Below are positions 1 to 9,147 of a stretch of 64,000 nt of DNA, in pieces (position 1 is the first letter of the stretch; each line of letters opens with the position of its first letter). The notes under the pieces are model-generated. The model was given only the letters and a program-made list of their open reading frames with translations. It was not told the origin of the DNA and ran no database searches. The stretch is from JAPPOI01 sp028818055 (GTDB taxonomy: Bacteria; Pseudomonadota; Alphaproteobacteria; Rhodobacterales; Rhodobacteraceae): the NCBI GenBank assembly GCA_965267405.1, contig OZ253954.1, forward strand, positions 682,001 to 746,000. The letters run 5' to 3'. Position numbers and translations under genes: made by a program.

Positions 1-131
1 AACGCCGGGCAACCTCCAAAGGCGACGACACGCGCAATGGATTGACGGATTTCATCCTCCCAAGTGTTTGCTTGGGCAACAGTCGAATTGGAGACCGAAA
101 AAGCTGCGACAACTGCTAAAAGGAACCTCAT
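1..131 (-). CDS. Exported protein, N-terminal part only (cut by window edge)
   Basis: A minus-strand frame opens with ATG at 131 and runs off the left edge, giving 43 residues. They start MRFLLAVVAAFSVSNSTVAQ, a typical Sec signal peptide with a likely cut after AQA, followed by an acidic mature start (NTWEDEIRQS) and a Cys. The ATG overlaps the TGA of the upstream subtilisin-like gene by four bases (ATGA), so it is the third member of a coupled operon of secreted proteins. Too little of the mature protein is visible to name a family; another protease or a protease partner is a guess from context. Confidence 0.7.
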   Translation of the reverse strand, partial: MRFLLAVVAAFSVSNSTVAQANTWEDEIRQSIARVVAFGGCPA

Positions 132-2404
132 TGCGATTGATCATTCAAATCGAACACAGCTCGGAAACGGCTCGGAACAATCCTGTCGATATCGCCTACA
201 CTAATCTCTTCCTCAGCGTCCCCAACACGGATCATAAAGGTTGCGCTGTTCAATACAGGGCAGCTTGTGTTCAGCTGAGAGATACCCGATGGCTCATTTG
301 CGTCGTGCCAGATCGTCGCCTGGCCATCCTCACGGCGTTCAAACGCATGAAGCCGTGCCAAGTCGATCCATCCATCATAGTCTGCGCCCTCACTGCATAT
401 GTGTATGAAAGGAAAACCATTGGCATGCGGGTCTCCAAGTATTTCAACTCGCATTGGATCATTTGATCCTCTTGGCCAAATGAGATCAGTAAAAACATCC
501 AGCGCGCGGGCTGCATTAAGCACGCGCCCGTCTCGCACATCGACCTTCAAGTTGTCGACTTTGTCGGCAGTAGCTAGGATTCTTCTTTTGATCGCTGCTG
601 GTCTCTCTAGGCCAAATGATCGCAATGCGGCAGCCACGAAGCTCACTTGAGGTGCCGCGACCGATGTTCCGAGGTAGCATCCGGGCCGCGCCTCGCCGTC
701 GAGAGAGCGTATTGCCACCGATGGAGCGGCGACATCAATAATCGTACTAGACCGGCTGCTTTGTGGCCAGACTGAGATCTGGCCATTTGCCGCGCGCTCA
801 ATTCCACCTACTACAATTAGACTGTCTTTCGGACTCGCCACTGCCGAAGCGGGAAATACATTCGAAGAAGGCGACAACGGGCCGCCTGTGTTTCCAGCAG
901 CAGCGATGGTCAATCCGCCGCCGGTCCAATACTCGACAAGCTTAGGAAAAACGGTCTGTTGCACGCTCTCGCTGATACGCAGACTAATGTTCAAAATCGG
1001 CACACGACGCTTTCTTGCAAATTCAATCGCTTCTGAGATGTCTGTCGGATCAGCTCTTAGCGTATCATCATCGCTCCGCATTACTCGCGCAAAACTGATG
1101 CCAACAATACTATTAAGCCAATCAATGCTGCTCATGAGCGAAGGCCCACCTGCCGCAAGAACTCCAACAAAACCTCCATGGTCCCACACATAGTTTGTAG
1201 CGCCATGCGTCGGCCTAGGAGGCGCAATTTGAGCCGCGTCTGCGACGTTAACGCATGAACCAATACGTCCCGAACGTACAACATATCCGTGTGTGTGGGC
1301 GTGCGGAGGCCAGTCGCGGTATGTGCACTGAGGCGTCAAACTCGTACTACGAACATGAAGGCCTCCCGAAAGAGCGGCAGCCAGGTTTATGCGGAGAAAG
1401 GGTGAAACTACCGGGTCCGCCGCCAAAGTGGTGGGCAATCCGGAATCCACAATCATGACCTCAGTACGAGTCAAATGCTGAATACCGAGGCTGCTGATGA
1501 CGCCAAAGTTTCGGTTTAAAACTTCGGAGATTTCGCTCACGTTGTACGGCCAGTCAGCGCCCCCCGCCTGGCAATTTCCGTCGGCACCCGTCTGCTCGAT
1601 TTTCCCAGGCGTGGTGTCGATTTCAACCTCAGATGGGGATACCGAAATTGACGGCCGCGGCGCGCCAGCTTCCTCAAACGCATCGTAAAGTGCTTCCCAT
1701 TTCGCCTGAGGGAGCGATTCGAGGTCTGGCAACTTGAAACTTCGGACCGTAAGCTGCAGCTCTTCAATATCGCGATCGAGCAGCGCAAGGCTCTGAACTG
1801 CAACTGCATCGAGCACGATTGGAGTCAACGAACCAGGCGTGTCCGAGACCCCAAATCGATCCATTGCCAGAATTTGCTGTTGTGAGATTGGAGCCGCATA
1901 GCCTTTTATCAGTTCACTACCTTCGGCCACGATGGCAGGGTACTGTGCGAAACCTGCATATGCACGGAATACATCGGAATCTCGTTCAGCAAAAATAAAA
2001 GCAGGATCAGAGTCCTGAATGGGGTCGCCGCGCTCAGTAGAGAATAGGAAGTTATCTATGCCCGGTGCTCCACGGGGCAACTTCAGCGCTGAGGCAGTGA
2101 CACTTTGCTCTATGTCGACCGATGACGGCCTTATTAGGAGCCCAAATTGATCAACCTCACTTTCAGGAAAAGTGCCTTCAGCGACAAGCGATGCAGCAGG
2201 CACAGCCTGCTGAAACGCAGAAATTAGAGCGTTGTGGTCCGTGCTTGGGTCCAAGATATTAGAAAGCGCCAACCGCAACTCCGGCGCCATAGGTCCTTCA
2301 AGCTGCACTTTCAGATAGTTATCTTGGGCAGATGCGCAGGTAACAAAGGCGGCCGACATTGCTCCAAGTACAAATATTTTTCGATTACTTACACCCAAGT
2401 TCAC
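128..2404 (-). CDS. Secreted subtilisin-like (S8) serine protease
   Basis: 758 residues. An N-terminal signal peptide ends near CASAQ (residue 27). A long region without recognisable motifs, probably a propeptide or adaptor, fills about residues 28-300. The S8 catalytic domain follows: Asp in VMIVDSG (about 320), His in WDHGGFVGVLAAG (about 409), oxyanion Asn in AAGNTGG (about 505) and Ser in GTSVAAP (about 581). About 110 residues after the catalytic domain are unassigned. The start overlaps the end of the trypsin-like gene by 20 bases and the stop overlaps the next start by four, so all three are probably made from one mRNA. The HGG around the histidine is less standard than HGTHVAG, but all four residues are present, so it should be active in the periplasm or outside the cell. 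Confidence 0.88.
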   Translation of the reverse strand: MNLGVSNRKIFVLGAMSAAFVTCASAQDNYLKVQLEGPMAPELRLALSNILDPSTDHNALISAFQQAVPAASLVAEGTFPESEVDQFGLLIRPSSVDIEQSVTASALKLPRGAPGIDNFLFSTERGDPIQDSDPAFIFAERDSDVFRAYAGFAQYPAIVAEGSELIKGYAAPISQQQILAMDRFGVSDTPGSLTPIVLDAVAVQSLALLDRDIEELQLTVRSFKLPDLESLPQAKWEALYDAFEEAGAPRPSISVSPSEVEIDTTPGKIEQTGADGNCQAGGADWPYNVSEISEVLNRNFGVISSLGIQHLTRTEVMIVDSGLPTTLAADPVVSPFLRINLAAALSGGLHVRSTSLTPQCTYRDWPPHAHTHGYVVRSGRIGSCVNVADAAQIAPPRPTHGATNYVWDHGGFVGVLAAGGPSLMSSIDWLNSIVGISFARVMRSDDDTLRADPTDISEAIEFARKRRVPILNISLRISESVQQTVFPKLVEYWTGGGLTIAAAGNTGGPLSPSSNVFPASAVASPKDSLIVVGGIERAANGQISVWPQSSRSSTIIDVAAPSVAIRSLDGEARPGCYLGTSVAAPQVSFVAAALRSFGLERPAAIKRRILATADKVDNLKVDVRDGRVLNAARALDVFTDLIWPRGSNDPMRVEILGDPHANGFPFIHICSEGADYDGWIDLARLHAFERREDGQATIWHDANEPSGISQLNTSCPVLNSATFMIRVGDAEEEISVGDIDRIVPSRFRAVFDLNDQSQ

Positions 2405-3242
2405 GATTCACTCCACAAATCTGCTCGTTGGTTGAGCTCGCAAACTCCCTGATGAATTGTGCACCCGAAGGTGACGAGAGCGCCGAAAATATAGAAACTC
2501 CATACTCAAATGTGGTCCGAGAATTGACACCAACAATACGCCGCGGTCCGGAAGCATCGTCGCCCATTACAAAAAGCGGACCACCGCTATCACCTGGACA
2601 TAGAAAAGCTTCGCCCTGACCAACATCACTTTCTGTAAAAATCGCGGAAGGTTCGCGCCGGAAACCCGCCGGCCTATCGACGACTGTTGAGAAACCTATG
2701 CGAAGTCGACCGTCTAAAGGTCCACCGCGAAATGTACAGCCGTAACCGGTCAATGCTACACTCGCGCCCTCTGCCGGCCTAGAGCTTATATCTACCGTTT
2801 CAAAAGTGACTGTACCCTCACTGACTCGACGCTCCAGCAAGCAAAGCGCCCAATCGTCGTGGTGGCGAACAGGATTGTACGTTGGAGAAATCACACAAAG
2901 GCCAGCGACTCGTAAATTTCCCGCAACAAAAGCAATTCTTCGATCTTCTTGAACACAATGTGCTGCAATTAGTATCACGGCAGGTCCAATCAGAGATGCG
3001 GTGCAAGTTCCACCAGTTCGCATTCTAAGAACACCTTGGAAAAGGCGAGGATCGACGACCTGGCCGTTCCCAACAGACTGCCCAACCTCATTCTCGGCGT
3101 CAGGTTCAATCATCTCGAGAACCGTGGAGTTTTGCCGGCTGAATTCATCAAATGACGGGTTGGACTCGTCTTCAAAAGCAATCTGTGCAGAAGCGTGCCC
3201 CGCCGCCAGACAAACAGTAACGATAAAGGAAACTAAACGCAT
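2385..3242 (-). CDS. Secreted trypsin-like (S1) serine protease
   Basis: 285 residues. A signal peptide (MRLVSFIVTVCLAAGHASAQ) is followed by a short acidic stretch and an S1 protease domain. The triad is visible: His in LIAAHCV (about 95), Asp in HDDWALCLL (about 130) and Ser in PGDSGGPL (about 219). The first 50-60 mature residues are Asp/Glu rich and could be a propeptide. It is the first gene of the three-gene minus-strand operon and overlaps the subtilisin-like gene by 20 bases. By analogy with other S1/S8 pairs one protease might activate the other, but that is inference. Confidence 0.9.
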   Translation of the reverse strand: MRLVSFIVTVCLAAGHASAQIAFEDESNPSFDEFSRQNSTVLEMIEPDAENEVGQSVGNGQVVDPRLFQGVLRMRTGGTCTASLIGPAVILIAAHCVQEDRRIAFVAGNLRVAGLCVISPTYNPVRHHDDWALCLLERRVSEGTVTFETVDISSRPAEGASVALTGYGCTFRGGPLDGRLRIGFSTVVDRPAGFRREPSAIFTESDVGQGEAFLCPGDSGGPLFVMGDDASGPRRIVGVNSRTTFEYGVSIFSALSSPSGAQFIREFASSTNEQICGVNRELGCK

Positions 3243-3863
3243 AATTATTGCCCCTCGAAGAAATGAAACTTATCTTACTCAATTCAAATCAATAAAAAGT
3301 TCTTTGAACCCAAGAGCGACTCCTACCACAAATTTTCAACCAACACGAGCTTTTTACAAACATTGCTGTGAACTAGTGGGCTTGTAAGATCGCTTCGAAA
3401 ATGAGCGCCTGTCCTCTGCATACTTGTACTATTCGAACCCATCGTCAAATTTCGTTTATTCTTTGCTTGTCGTTTTCTGTCCTGTTGGGCGACCCATTGG
3501 TCTTTCAGCTACCAAGGTTGTCAGTACTACTAGGAATTTTTCGAGCACTTGATTCGGGAGGCTTCGCTTGCGCTGATTGGGCTTTTTTGGTAGCATAATT
3601 CATGTGAGTTGAGTCGTTGATATTTACTTGATTGATCTCGGTTATTTGTCTTTGGTGTGGTTTTTTTCTAAGGACTCGGAACTCGCTTAGGCGAGTTTTT
3701 TGAGGAAAATTGATGCTGTGTACGCATGGGTCGCGTTGCTGATTTCATAGAGCTGCGGCACTGACGCTAAAAGAGCTGGTTTTTGGAAACCTAAATTGAA
3801 TAGGGAGCACTTATCTTTTTTTTGTGTTACAGCTCTTAGTTATTCGAAGGCGGGGATTGAAAA
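3243..3863. other. AT-rich divergent intergenic region
   Basis: These 621 bases separate the minus-strand protease operon from the plus-strand Cys-rich/subtilase pair and must hold both promoters. The sequence is clearly more AT-rich than its neighbours. A plus-strand 65-codon reading frame (3401-3598) has no convincing ribosome binding site and looks accidental. A plus-strand hairpin followed by six Ts sits at 3681-3701. Confidence 0.6.
3681..3701 (+). terminator. Rho-independent terminator without an obvious gene upstream
   Basis: ACTCGC, loop TTAG, GCGAGT: a six-pair stem with a four-base loop running straight into a T run (3696-3701). It points along the plus strand, yet no supported plus-strand gene lies between 3243 and 3681. 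It may end a small RNA or a leader transcript. Confidence 0.6.
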
Positions 3864-4268
3864 ATGAATACACTGAATACAGTTGCGCTTTCTATCGTAT
3901 TGTCCTTAGTTCCCATTGCTATAAGTGCCCAAGGCGCTGGTTCCAGTGGACCTTCGGAAATGCCCGATGAGGCCAAGCAGCAAATTGATAAGCTTGGCGG
4001 CCAGGCAACACCAAACAGTGTCACCGCCCCTGAAGCGCCACCTGTTGATCTTTCGACTTTCAGCGGAGACAAGTATGTTTATACCACGCTTAGGAACATT
4101 ACTAAGAGCAACGCGCGCGGCTGTGCAGTAAACGACTGGGCCTGTATGTCGCGGCTATGCAAGCAAGATCTTGGTTCAAATGCTTGGCGTGGTTGGGCAG
4201 GATGTAACCCCCACAACAATGACTTCATCTGCTATTTTGAGTGCGCCCTCGTACGCGATGCGTTTTGA
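3864..4268 (+). CDS. Small secreted protein with six-Cys C-terminal domain
   Basis: 134 residues. The signal peptide covers about residues 1-22 (ending AISAQ). A Pro/Ala/Gly-rich linker (23-69) leads to a 64-residue domain (71-134). Six cysteines are at 87, 94, 99, 114, 123 and 127 (spacing C-x6-C-x4-C-x14-C-x8-C-x3-C), with Trp-rich NDWAC and AWRGWAGCNPHNN segments. The domain is almost the same as the C-terminus of the adjacent subtilase: 50 of 64 residues are identical with every cysteine in register. Six conserved Cys in an exported protein suggest three disulfides. No known family is recognised. The subtilase gene follows 33 bases downstream, so co-transcription is likely. It could be a free ligand, inhibitor or matrix partner of the protease. 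Confidence 0.85.
   Translation: MNTLNTVALSIVLSLVPIAISAQGAGSSGPSEMPDEAKQQIDKLGGQATPNSVTAPEAPPVDLSTFSGDKYVYTTLRNITKSNARGCAVNDWACMSRLCKQDLGSNAWRGWAGCNPHNNDFICYFECALVRDAF
4074..4265 (+). repeat. Copy 1 of duplicated Cys-rich domain coding segment
   Basis: Encodes the 64-residue domain also encoded at 6375-6566. In the 30-codon core from the third to the sixth cysteine, 16 codons differ silently and only one changes the residue (Lys to Gln). Selection has therefore kept the protein while the DNA diverged, so this is not a recent copying event. Confidence 0.85.
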
Positions 4269-4301
4269 CTGGCTTTGAAGCTTAGAATTGGAGCACGACC
4301 C

Positions 4302-6569
4302 ATGCGAAATCCAATCTTTATTAGCCTATTGGTCGCAGGAATGATTGCGGCGCTTCCCTCGTCGTTCGCTGAGGCCCAAGACCTTGGTGGCTCGGAAATA
4401 GCACTGCGCTCAGGTTCGGTACAATTGAGCACCCCAAGCGAGGGCATTGAAGAGCTCACGCAGCTCAACGTTGCTATTGCAGCCGCCGGAGACGCCGCAG
4501 GCGGCCCATCTCGCGTGATCTTACAGTTTGACGATGTTCCTAATGACGCGGAACGCAGCGATCTGGAGGCGCAAGGAGTGCGATTGTTGCAATTTGTAGG
4601 CAACAACGCCTTCGTCGCAACGGTTTTGGAAGGAGGTTTCCAAGCATTGAGTACGGCCGCCGCAGACGACAGGATCAATGGCCTGAACTTGCTTGCCCTG
4701 GAACCCATGCGTAGCGAATATAAACTCGAGACTACCGTAGCGGAAGGCGAAATTGGCGAATGGGCGGTGAATGAGGACAACGTTGCCAGCGTGCGCGTTG
4801 AGTATTGGAGCGATGCCGAGGCCGATGCACTGATTGCCGCGATCGAAAACGTCGGCGGTCAGGTCGTCGAACGGTCTGATGCGTTCGAAACGCTTACGGT
4901 CGAGGTGCCTGAAAGTGCGATCGGTGCGATTGGAAACCTCAACGGCGTCAGCTGGATCGAGCCCATCTCACCGCCATTTCAGGAGTTCAACGACAGTTTG
5001 CGGATGCGTGTCGGTGGTGATGCCCTCGCTGCCGCCCCATTCAACCTGAGCGGTCAAGGTGTTCGAGTAGGTGTTTGGGACGGCGGACGCGTTGACGGCC
5101 ACGATGACTTTGGAACGCGCATACACCCGACCATTGGCGATATTGGATCGAATGTCAGCAATCACGCGACCCACGTCGCGGGTACAATTGGCGGCGATGG
5201 AGGCCGAAGCCAGACCGAAGGCGGCGCGCCCCGGGAGTGGCAGGGCGTCGCGCCCGATGTTGACTTTTACTCTTGGGACTTCTTCGGAAACACACCGAAC
5301 GAAGTTATCGATGCGATCAACAGCGCAACCGACGGAATCGATCTCTCCACGAACAGTTGGGGCTTCCGTATCGAAGGTCAGCTAAACAACTGCAACCTTT
5401 ACGGCGACTATCCTGGGATTGCGCGGGACTATGACCGGATCGTGCGCGGCGATGCCGCAACGCGACCTCTGCCCGTGCTTTTCGCGGCAGGGAATGAACG
5501 CAACGATGGCGACTGCGGAATGTCCAGCCAGCCTCCGTTCGAGAACTACGCCGTTGTCTCACCGCCGGGAACAGCCAAGAACATTATCACCGTCGGCGCT
5601 TCGAATTCCAACGACGACACCATGACGACGTTTTCGAGCTGGGGTCCGGTGGATGACGGACGCATTAAACCTGATGTCACAGCGCCCGGCTGCCAGAGCA
5701 ATGATGATGGGGTCGTAACTTCGACAGTCATTGGCAATGGATATGGGTCGATGTGCGGCACATCGATGGCCACGCCAGCGACCGCGGGAATTGTAGCGAT
5801 GCTGCTGGAGCACTTCGACAACGAAGGCCTTGCCGTTCCGCTTCCGTCGACGCTAAAGGCCCTGTTAATCCACACCGCAGTGGATGTCGGTCGTCCAGGC
5901 CCGGACTACGCCTTCGGTTACGGCCGCATCGATGGTGTGGCGGCCGCTGAGGCGATAACTAATCGGCTTACCACTGAAGGTGTGTTGACGGCTTCTGGTC
6001 AGGTGCAGACACAGCAGGTGCAGGTTATTGCCGGTACACCGGAATTCCGCGCGACGCTTGTGTGGGACGATGCAGCAGCCTTTGCCGGGGCCGCGCTGAC
6101 ACTCGTCAATGATCTCGACTTGCGCGTGATCGATCCCTCCGGCAGCGAACATCGGCCGTTCGTATTGAACCCCGCAGCGCCGGCGAACAATGCTGGGCAG
6201 GGTGTAGATGCGGTGAATGTGGTCGAACAGGTGGTGGTAACGAATCCGGCCGCGGGCACATGGGAGGTCGAAGTGGCGAGCACACGGATTGCGCAAGGCC
6301 CTCAACGCTATTCACTTGTGACACTGTCGAGCGCTGCGACGCCGCCGCCCCCACCTCCGCCGCCGCAACTGCGCTATTTCTACACAACACTGCGGGTCAT
6401 CACGAAGGCGGCGCCACGTGGCTGTGGAGCAAATGATTGGGCCTGCATGACAAGACTTTGCCAACAAGATCTTGGTTCGAACGCATGGCGCGGCTGGGCT
6501 GGCTGCAACCCGCATAACAACGACTTCATTTGCTATTTCGAATGTGGGGTTGTTCGGAACCTACACTAG
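4302..6569 (+). CDS. Secreted subtilase (S8, Kp43-like) with C-terminal six-Cys domain
   Basis: 755 residues from the ATG at 4302. This start gives a clean signal peptide (MRNPIFISLLVAGMIAALPS) with GGAG upstream; an in-frame TTG at 4275 would spoil it. About residues 25-235 look like a propeptide. The S8 domain has Asp in VGVWDGG (about 260), His in NHATHVAGT (about 291), Asn in FAAGNERN (about 398) and Ser in CGTSMATP (about 488). A beta-sandwich region of the kind found after Kp43-type subtilases spans about 560-675. A run of prolines (about 680-688) links to the six-Cys domain (about 692-755). This protein is more GC-rich than the minus-strand proteases. Secreted endopeptidase is well supported; the role of the Cys domain is unknown. 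Confidence 0.92.
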   Translation: MRNPIFISLLVAGMIAALPSSFAEAQDLGGSEIALRSGSVQLSTPSEGIEELTQLNVAIAAAGDAAGGPSRVILQFDDVPNDAERSDLEAQGVRLLQFVGNNAFVATVLEGGFQALSTAAADDRINGLNLLALEPMRSEYKLETTVAEGEIGEWAVNEDNVASVRVEYWSDAEADALIAAIENVGGQVVERSDAFETLTVEVPESAIGAIGNLNGVSWIEPISPPFQEFNDSLRMRVGGDALAAAPFNLSGQGVRVGVWDGGRVDGHDDFGTRIHPTIGDIGSNVSNHATHVAGTIGGDGGRSQTEGGAPREWQGVAPDVDFYSWDFFGNTPNEVIDAINSATDGIDLSTNSWGFRIEGQLNNCNLYGDYPGIARDYDRIVRGDAATRPLPVLFAAGNERNDGDCGMSSQPPFENYAVVSPPGTAKNIITVGASNSNDDTMTTFSSWGPVDDGRIKPDVTAPGCQSNDDGVVTSTVIGNGYGSMCGTSMATPATAGIVAMLLEHFDNEGLAVPLPSTLKALLIHTAVDVGRPGPDYAFGYGRIDGVAAAEAITNRLTTEGVLTASGQVQTQQVQVIAGTPEFRATLVWDDAAAFAGAALTLVNDLDLRVIDPSGSEHRPFVLNPAAPANNAGQGVDAVNVVEQVVVTNPAAGTWEVEVASTRIAQGPQRYSLVTLSSAATPPPPPPPPQLRYFYTTLRVITKAAPRGCGANDWACMTRLCQQDLGSNAWRGWAGCNPHNNDFICYFECGVVRNLH
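6375..6566 (+). repeat. Copy 2 of duplicated Cys-rich domain coding segment
   Basis: Encodes the C-terminal domain of the subtilase after its polyproline linker. Cysteine spacing is the same as in the small protein at 3864-4268; only 14 of 64 residues differ, most of them outside the Cys core. Confidence 0.85.
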
Positions 6570-7262
6570 CGAAACGAATCGAAGTGCAACCAGAGCTCTT
6601 TGAGGACCAATCGCTAACCCTAGGCGCAAAAAGACTATTTCCGCAGGACATCGGCCTTCAGAAATTCGTCGCATTTTTTAACGTCATCGAATTCACGCTT
6701 GATTGGAGACGACTAATTGATCCGTGAAAGCTGGGTGTCAATTGTTAGTACTTCGTCCCGCATTCAACATTAGAACTCCAACGTGTCCTCCAATCCACCT
6801 CGCAGCAGAAGCAAAGGCGACAGACGGCGCGAATCTGAAGGCGGACACTGAGGTATAGCGCAGAAAAGTCAGAAGAGTCACGCCATCTCGCCAATTGCAT
6901 TTTTCCGGTCAATTGCAACTTTCGGTCAACAACAATGTAATGCTTGACACCACGCAATGTAATGAAACTCTTGGTAACTTTGTGCCGATGTATGCGAGCC
7001 ATTAACGGCTTATTCAAAACACGCCTTTCAGAACGCGCGATGTTTCACATTAGGCAAAACTCAGAACTGTTTGATACCGCGCTCGGCTGCACCCCCCGGG
7101 ATATGCCTAGGGGGAGGAAGGACCCGTAGTGAACTTTTTGTTGTCATCTACCAACTTCCTGTCGCTGGGACAGCAACTCCGGTTACCCTCAATAGAACAC
7201 ATGATGTTCCTTACAGAAGGCGCGTAAGGAAAAACCGTCCCAGTCGTCCCAAAACCATGCAG
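6570..7262. other. Long non-coding stretch between subtilase and primase remnant
   Basis: No supported gene was found in these 693 bases. Short open frames on both strands (for example 6745-7017 minus and 6944-7129 plus) lack ribosome binding sites and recognisable protein features. The stretch separates two converging accessory segments and may contain decayed mobile-element DNA. Confidence 0.5.
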
Positions 7263-8974
7263 TTAGATGAGCTCGTCTTCGTCGTTCGGAATCAGTTGGA
7301 GGCCAACGTGCCCACGCCCTCGCAATCCTTTGGAGTTTTTGATTGCATGGAAGCCTCGGCGCTTCAGGCTCTCAGGAAAGGTGTTGTTGCGAGAGCCAGC
7401 GTCGACTCCCTCTCTGGCAGCATATCGTTGCCAGCTTTCCCACAACTCCGTGCCTAGACACGCAAACTGGTCACCGAGCTCGCAACACTCGCTAAGCCAC
7501 TGGCTGAATGTGTCTTGGCTGCCGAAGTAGGCGTCCGTTGCATCCTTAGCCACTTTTGGTCTCACGAGGCCGTATTTTTGCCAATCAAGGCATCCCAGTA
7601 TCATCCAAGACAGAATGCCAGGCCACTCTCGCTTAAGCTTTGACGGAAGGCTCTCATCTTTCTTGGTTGGAATGTGCTCAAAGGGCAAAACCGTCATTCG
7701 GCGCTTCATAGCCTCATCGACATTGTGAAGCCTTGATTGATAGTTCCCAACGATTGTCAGCTTGAACTTTGGGCGAAACTCGAAATCATCGCGCCGCATG
7801 AATCGCGCAGTCACGGTGTCTTCACCCGTGAGCGACTTGATCCGGCTTTCAGCCCAAGCTTGCCCTTGTTCGGTCTCTGAGGCCCTTGCCATACGAACGC
7901 CGTGAAGTCTTGCGAGCTCAGTTGTATGGCGTGCATGTCTCTGGGCCGTTAGTGTCGCCGTCTCGACGTTAGCGGCGTATCCCGAGAGGATATCCGCCAT
8001 TGTGTTGATTGCGGTGCTCTTCCCGCTCCCACCTGGGCCGTACACAAACAGGAATTGCTGTTCGCTGGTTGATCCGGTCAGACAATACCCCGCCCATTGC
8101 TGGAGGAATCTGATAGCAGCTTGATCTCCTCTGAGGGCTTGATCAAGAAAGCACAGCCATGTCGGGCAATGGATTGAAGTATCAAACTCATCCAACTGGA
8201 TAGGCGAGACAGCTACGCACTTGGAAATCAAGTCCTCCGGACAACCCGCTCAGAATTCACCGGTCCTGAGATTGACTGTGCCACTAGGCGTACTGAGCAA
8301 AAAGTCGTCGGTGTTCCAAACATCGGACGTGACCGCCAAACGCCTGTCTGACCTTGCGCCTCGCTCGATCTGAGCCCAGGCCCTCTCATAGCCAAGCGTT
8401 TTGAGCTTGGGTTCAAGATCAACAAACTGTTTGCAGATGCCTCTGATGAACGACTTGGCAAGTTGGGTTTTCTCAATGTGCCAGACAGCACCATCGTACC
8501 AGTACCAACTCCCTCGACTATGATCATAGCGAAACTCTGAGCCGTAAAGCTTCAAGAATTGGCCAATGATCGTATCGTCATTAACGCGCGCGGGATCGTG
8601 AGGCTCATCAAGCAAGTTCAAAAGCCTTGGATCATGCCACCCGTGCGGTTTGGCTAGTGCGAGCACGTAGTGCCCTGTTATTTTCTGTCTTTCTTTCATG
8701 ACAAAGACCTCCATACAGATTCTGTGTGTTCTACGTCGTAGGACGCATGCTGCGCTGACCATTCGTCTGCGAGAGCTAGACCCTCATCGGAGCCAGCTGT
8801 TTGGTGATGAATCGACATGATGATTCTGAGCCACCAGTCGCGATCTGAACTTTCGACAAGGCATCCGTCATTCGGAATTGCCATAACCGCAGAGCGGAGA
8901 TCATCGAAGCCGATATCGACGCGATCTTGAGAAACGCGATTGACGCCTTTCCTTCGAACCTTCAGTGCGGCAGG
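7263..8974 (-). pseudogene. Broken phage/plasmid-type primase-helicase (PriCT-2, D5-N, SF3 ATPase)
   Basis: Three pieces of one protein lie in order on the minus strand. About 8974-8696 reads as a PriCT-2-like segment (AIPND, WWLRIIMSIHHQTAGSDEGL, DEWS). It ends at a TGA that overlaps the ATG of the next piece (8698-8250), a D5 N-terminal domain. That piece ends in TPSGTVNLRTGEF and a TGA at 8252-8250. The third piece (7263-8231) is in the same frame directly after that TGA and holds an SF3-type ATPase with Walker A GPGGSGKST. So one in-frame stop and one frame change separate regions normally fused in this family. The 5' end is missing: a stop lies at 8977-8975. Read as a prophage or plasmid remnant; translation of the ATPase part from a TTG at 8231 is possible but unproven. 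Confidence 0.75.
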
Positions 8975-9147
8975 TCACGACCCTAAGCGGACATTCATGC
9001 GATTGGCAGCGAAGGTCTCTTTTGAGCCCACCTCGACCGATGCTGCAGGCTCCATGAATGACTGCTTTTCTGGCAAAATTAAACTACACCCTCTACTAAT
9101 CGACGTGTTCAATCCTCAATGTTTTACAGAGACTAGGACTGCTGGAT

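Noticed and set aside
3401..3598. 65-codon plus-strand frame in the divergent region
   Set aside because: No ribosome site and no protein-like pattern; only the terminator behind it makes it interesting, and that fits an RNA equally well.
6745..7129. Short frames on both strands between subtilase and primase remnant
   Set aside because: No start signals, no family motifs, and they overlap each other.
8250..8252. Selenocysteine reading of the TGA in the primase remnant
   Set aside because: No selenocysteine is known in this family and a second frame break lies upstream, so decay is simpler.
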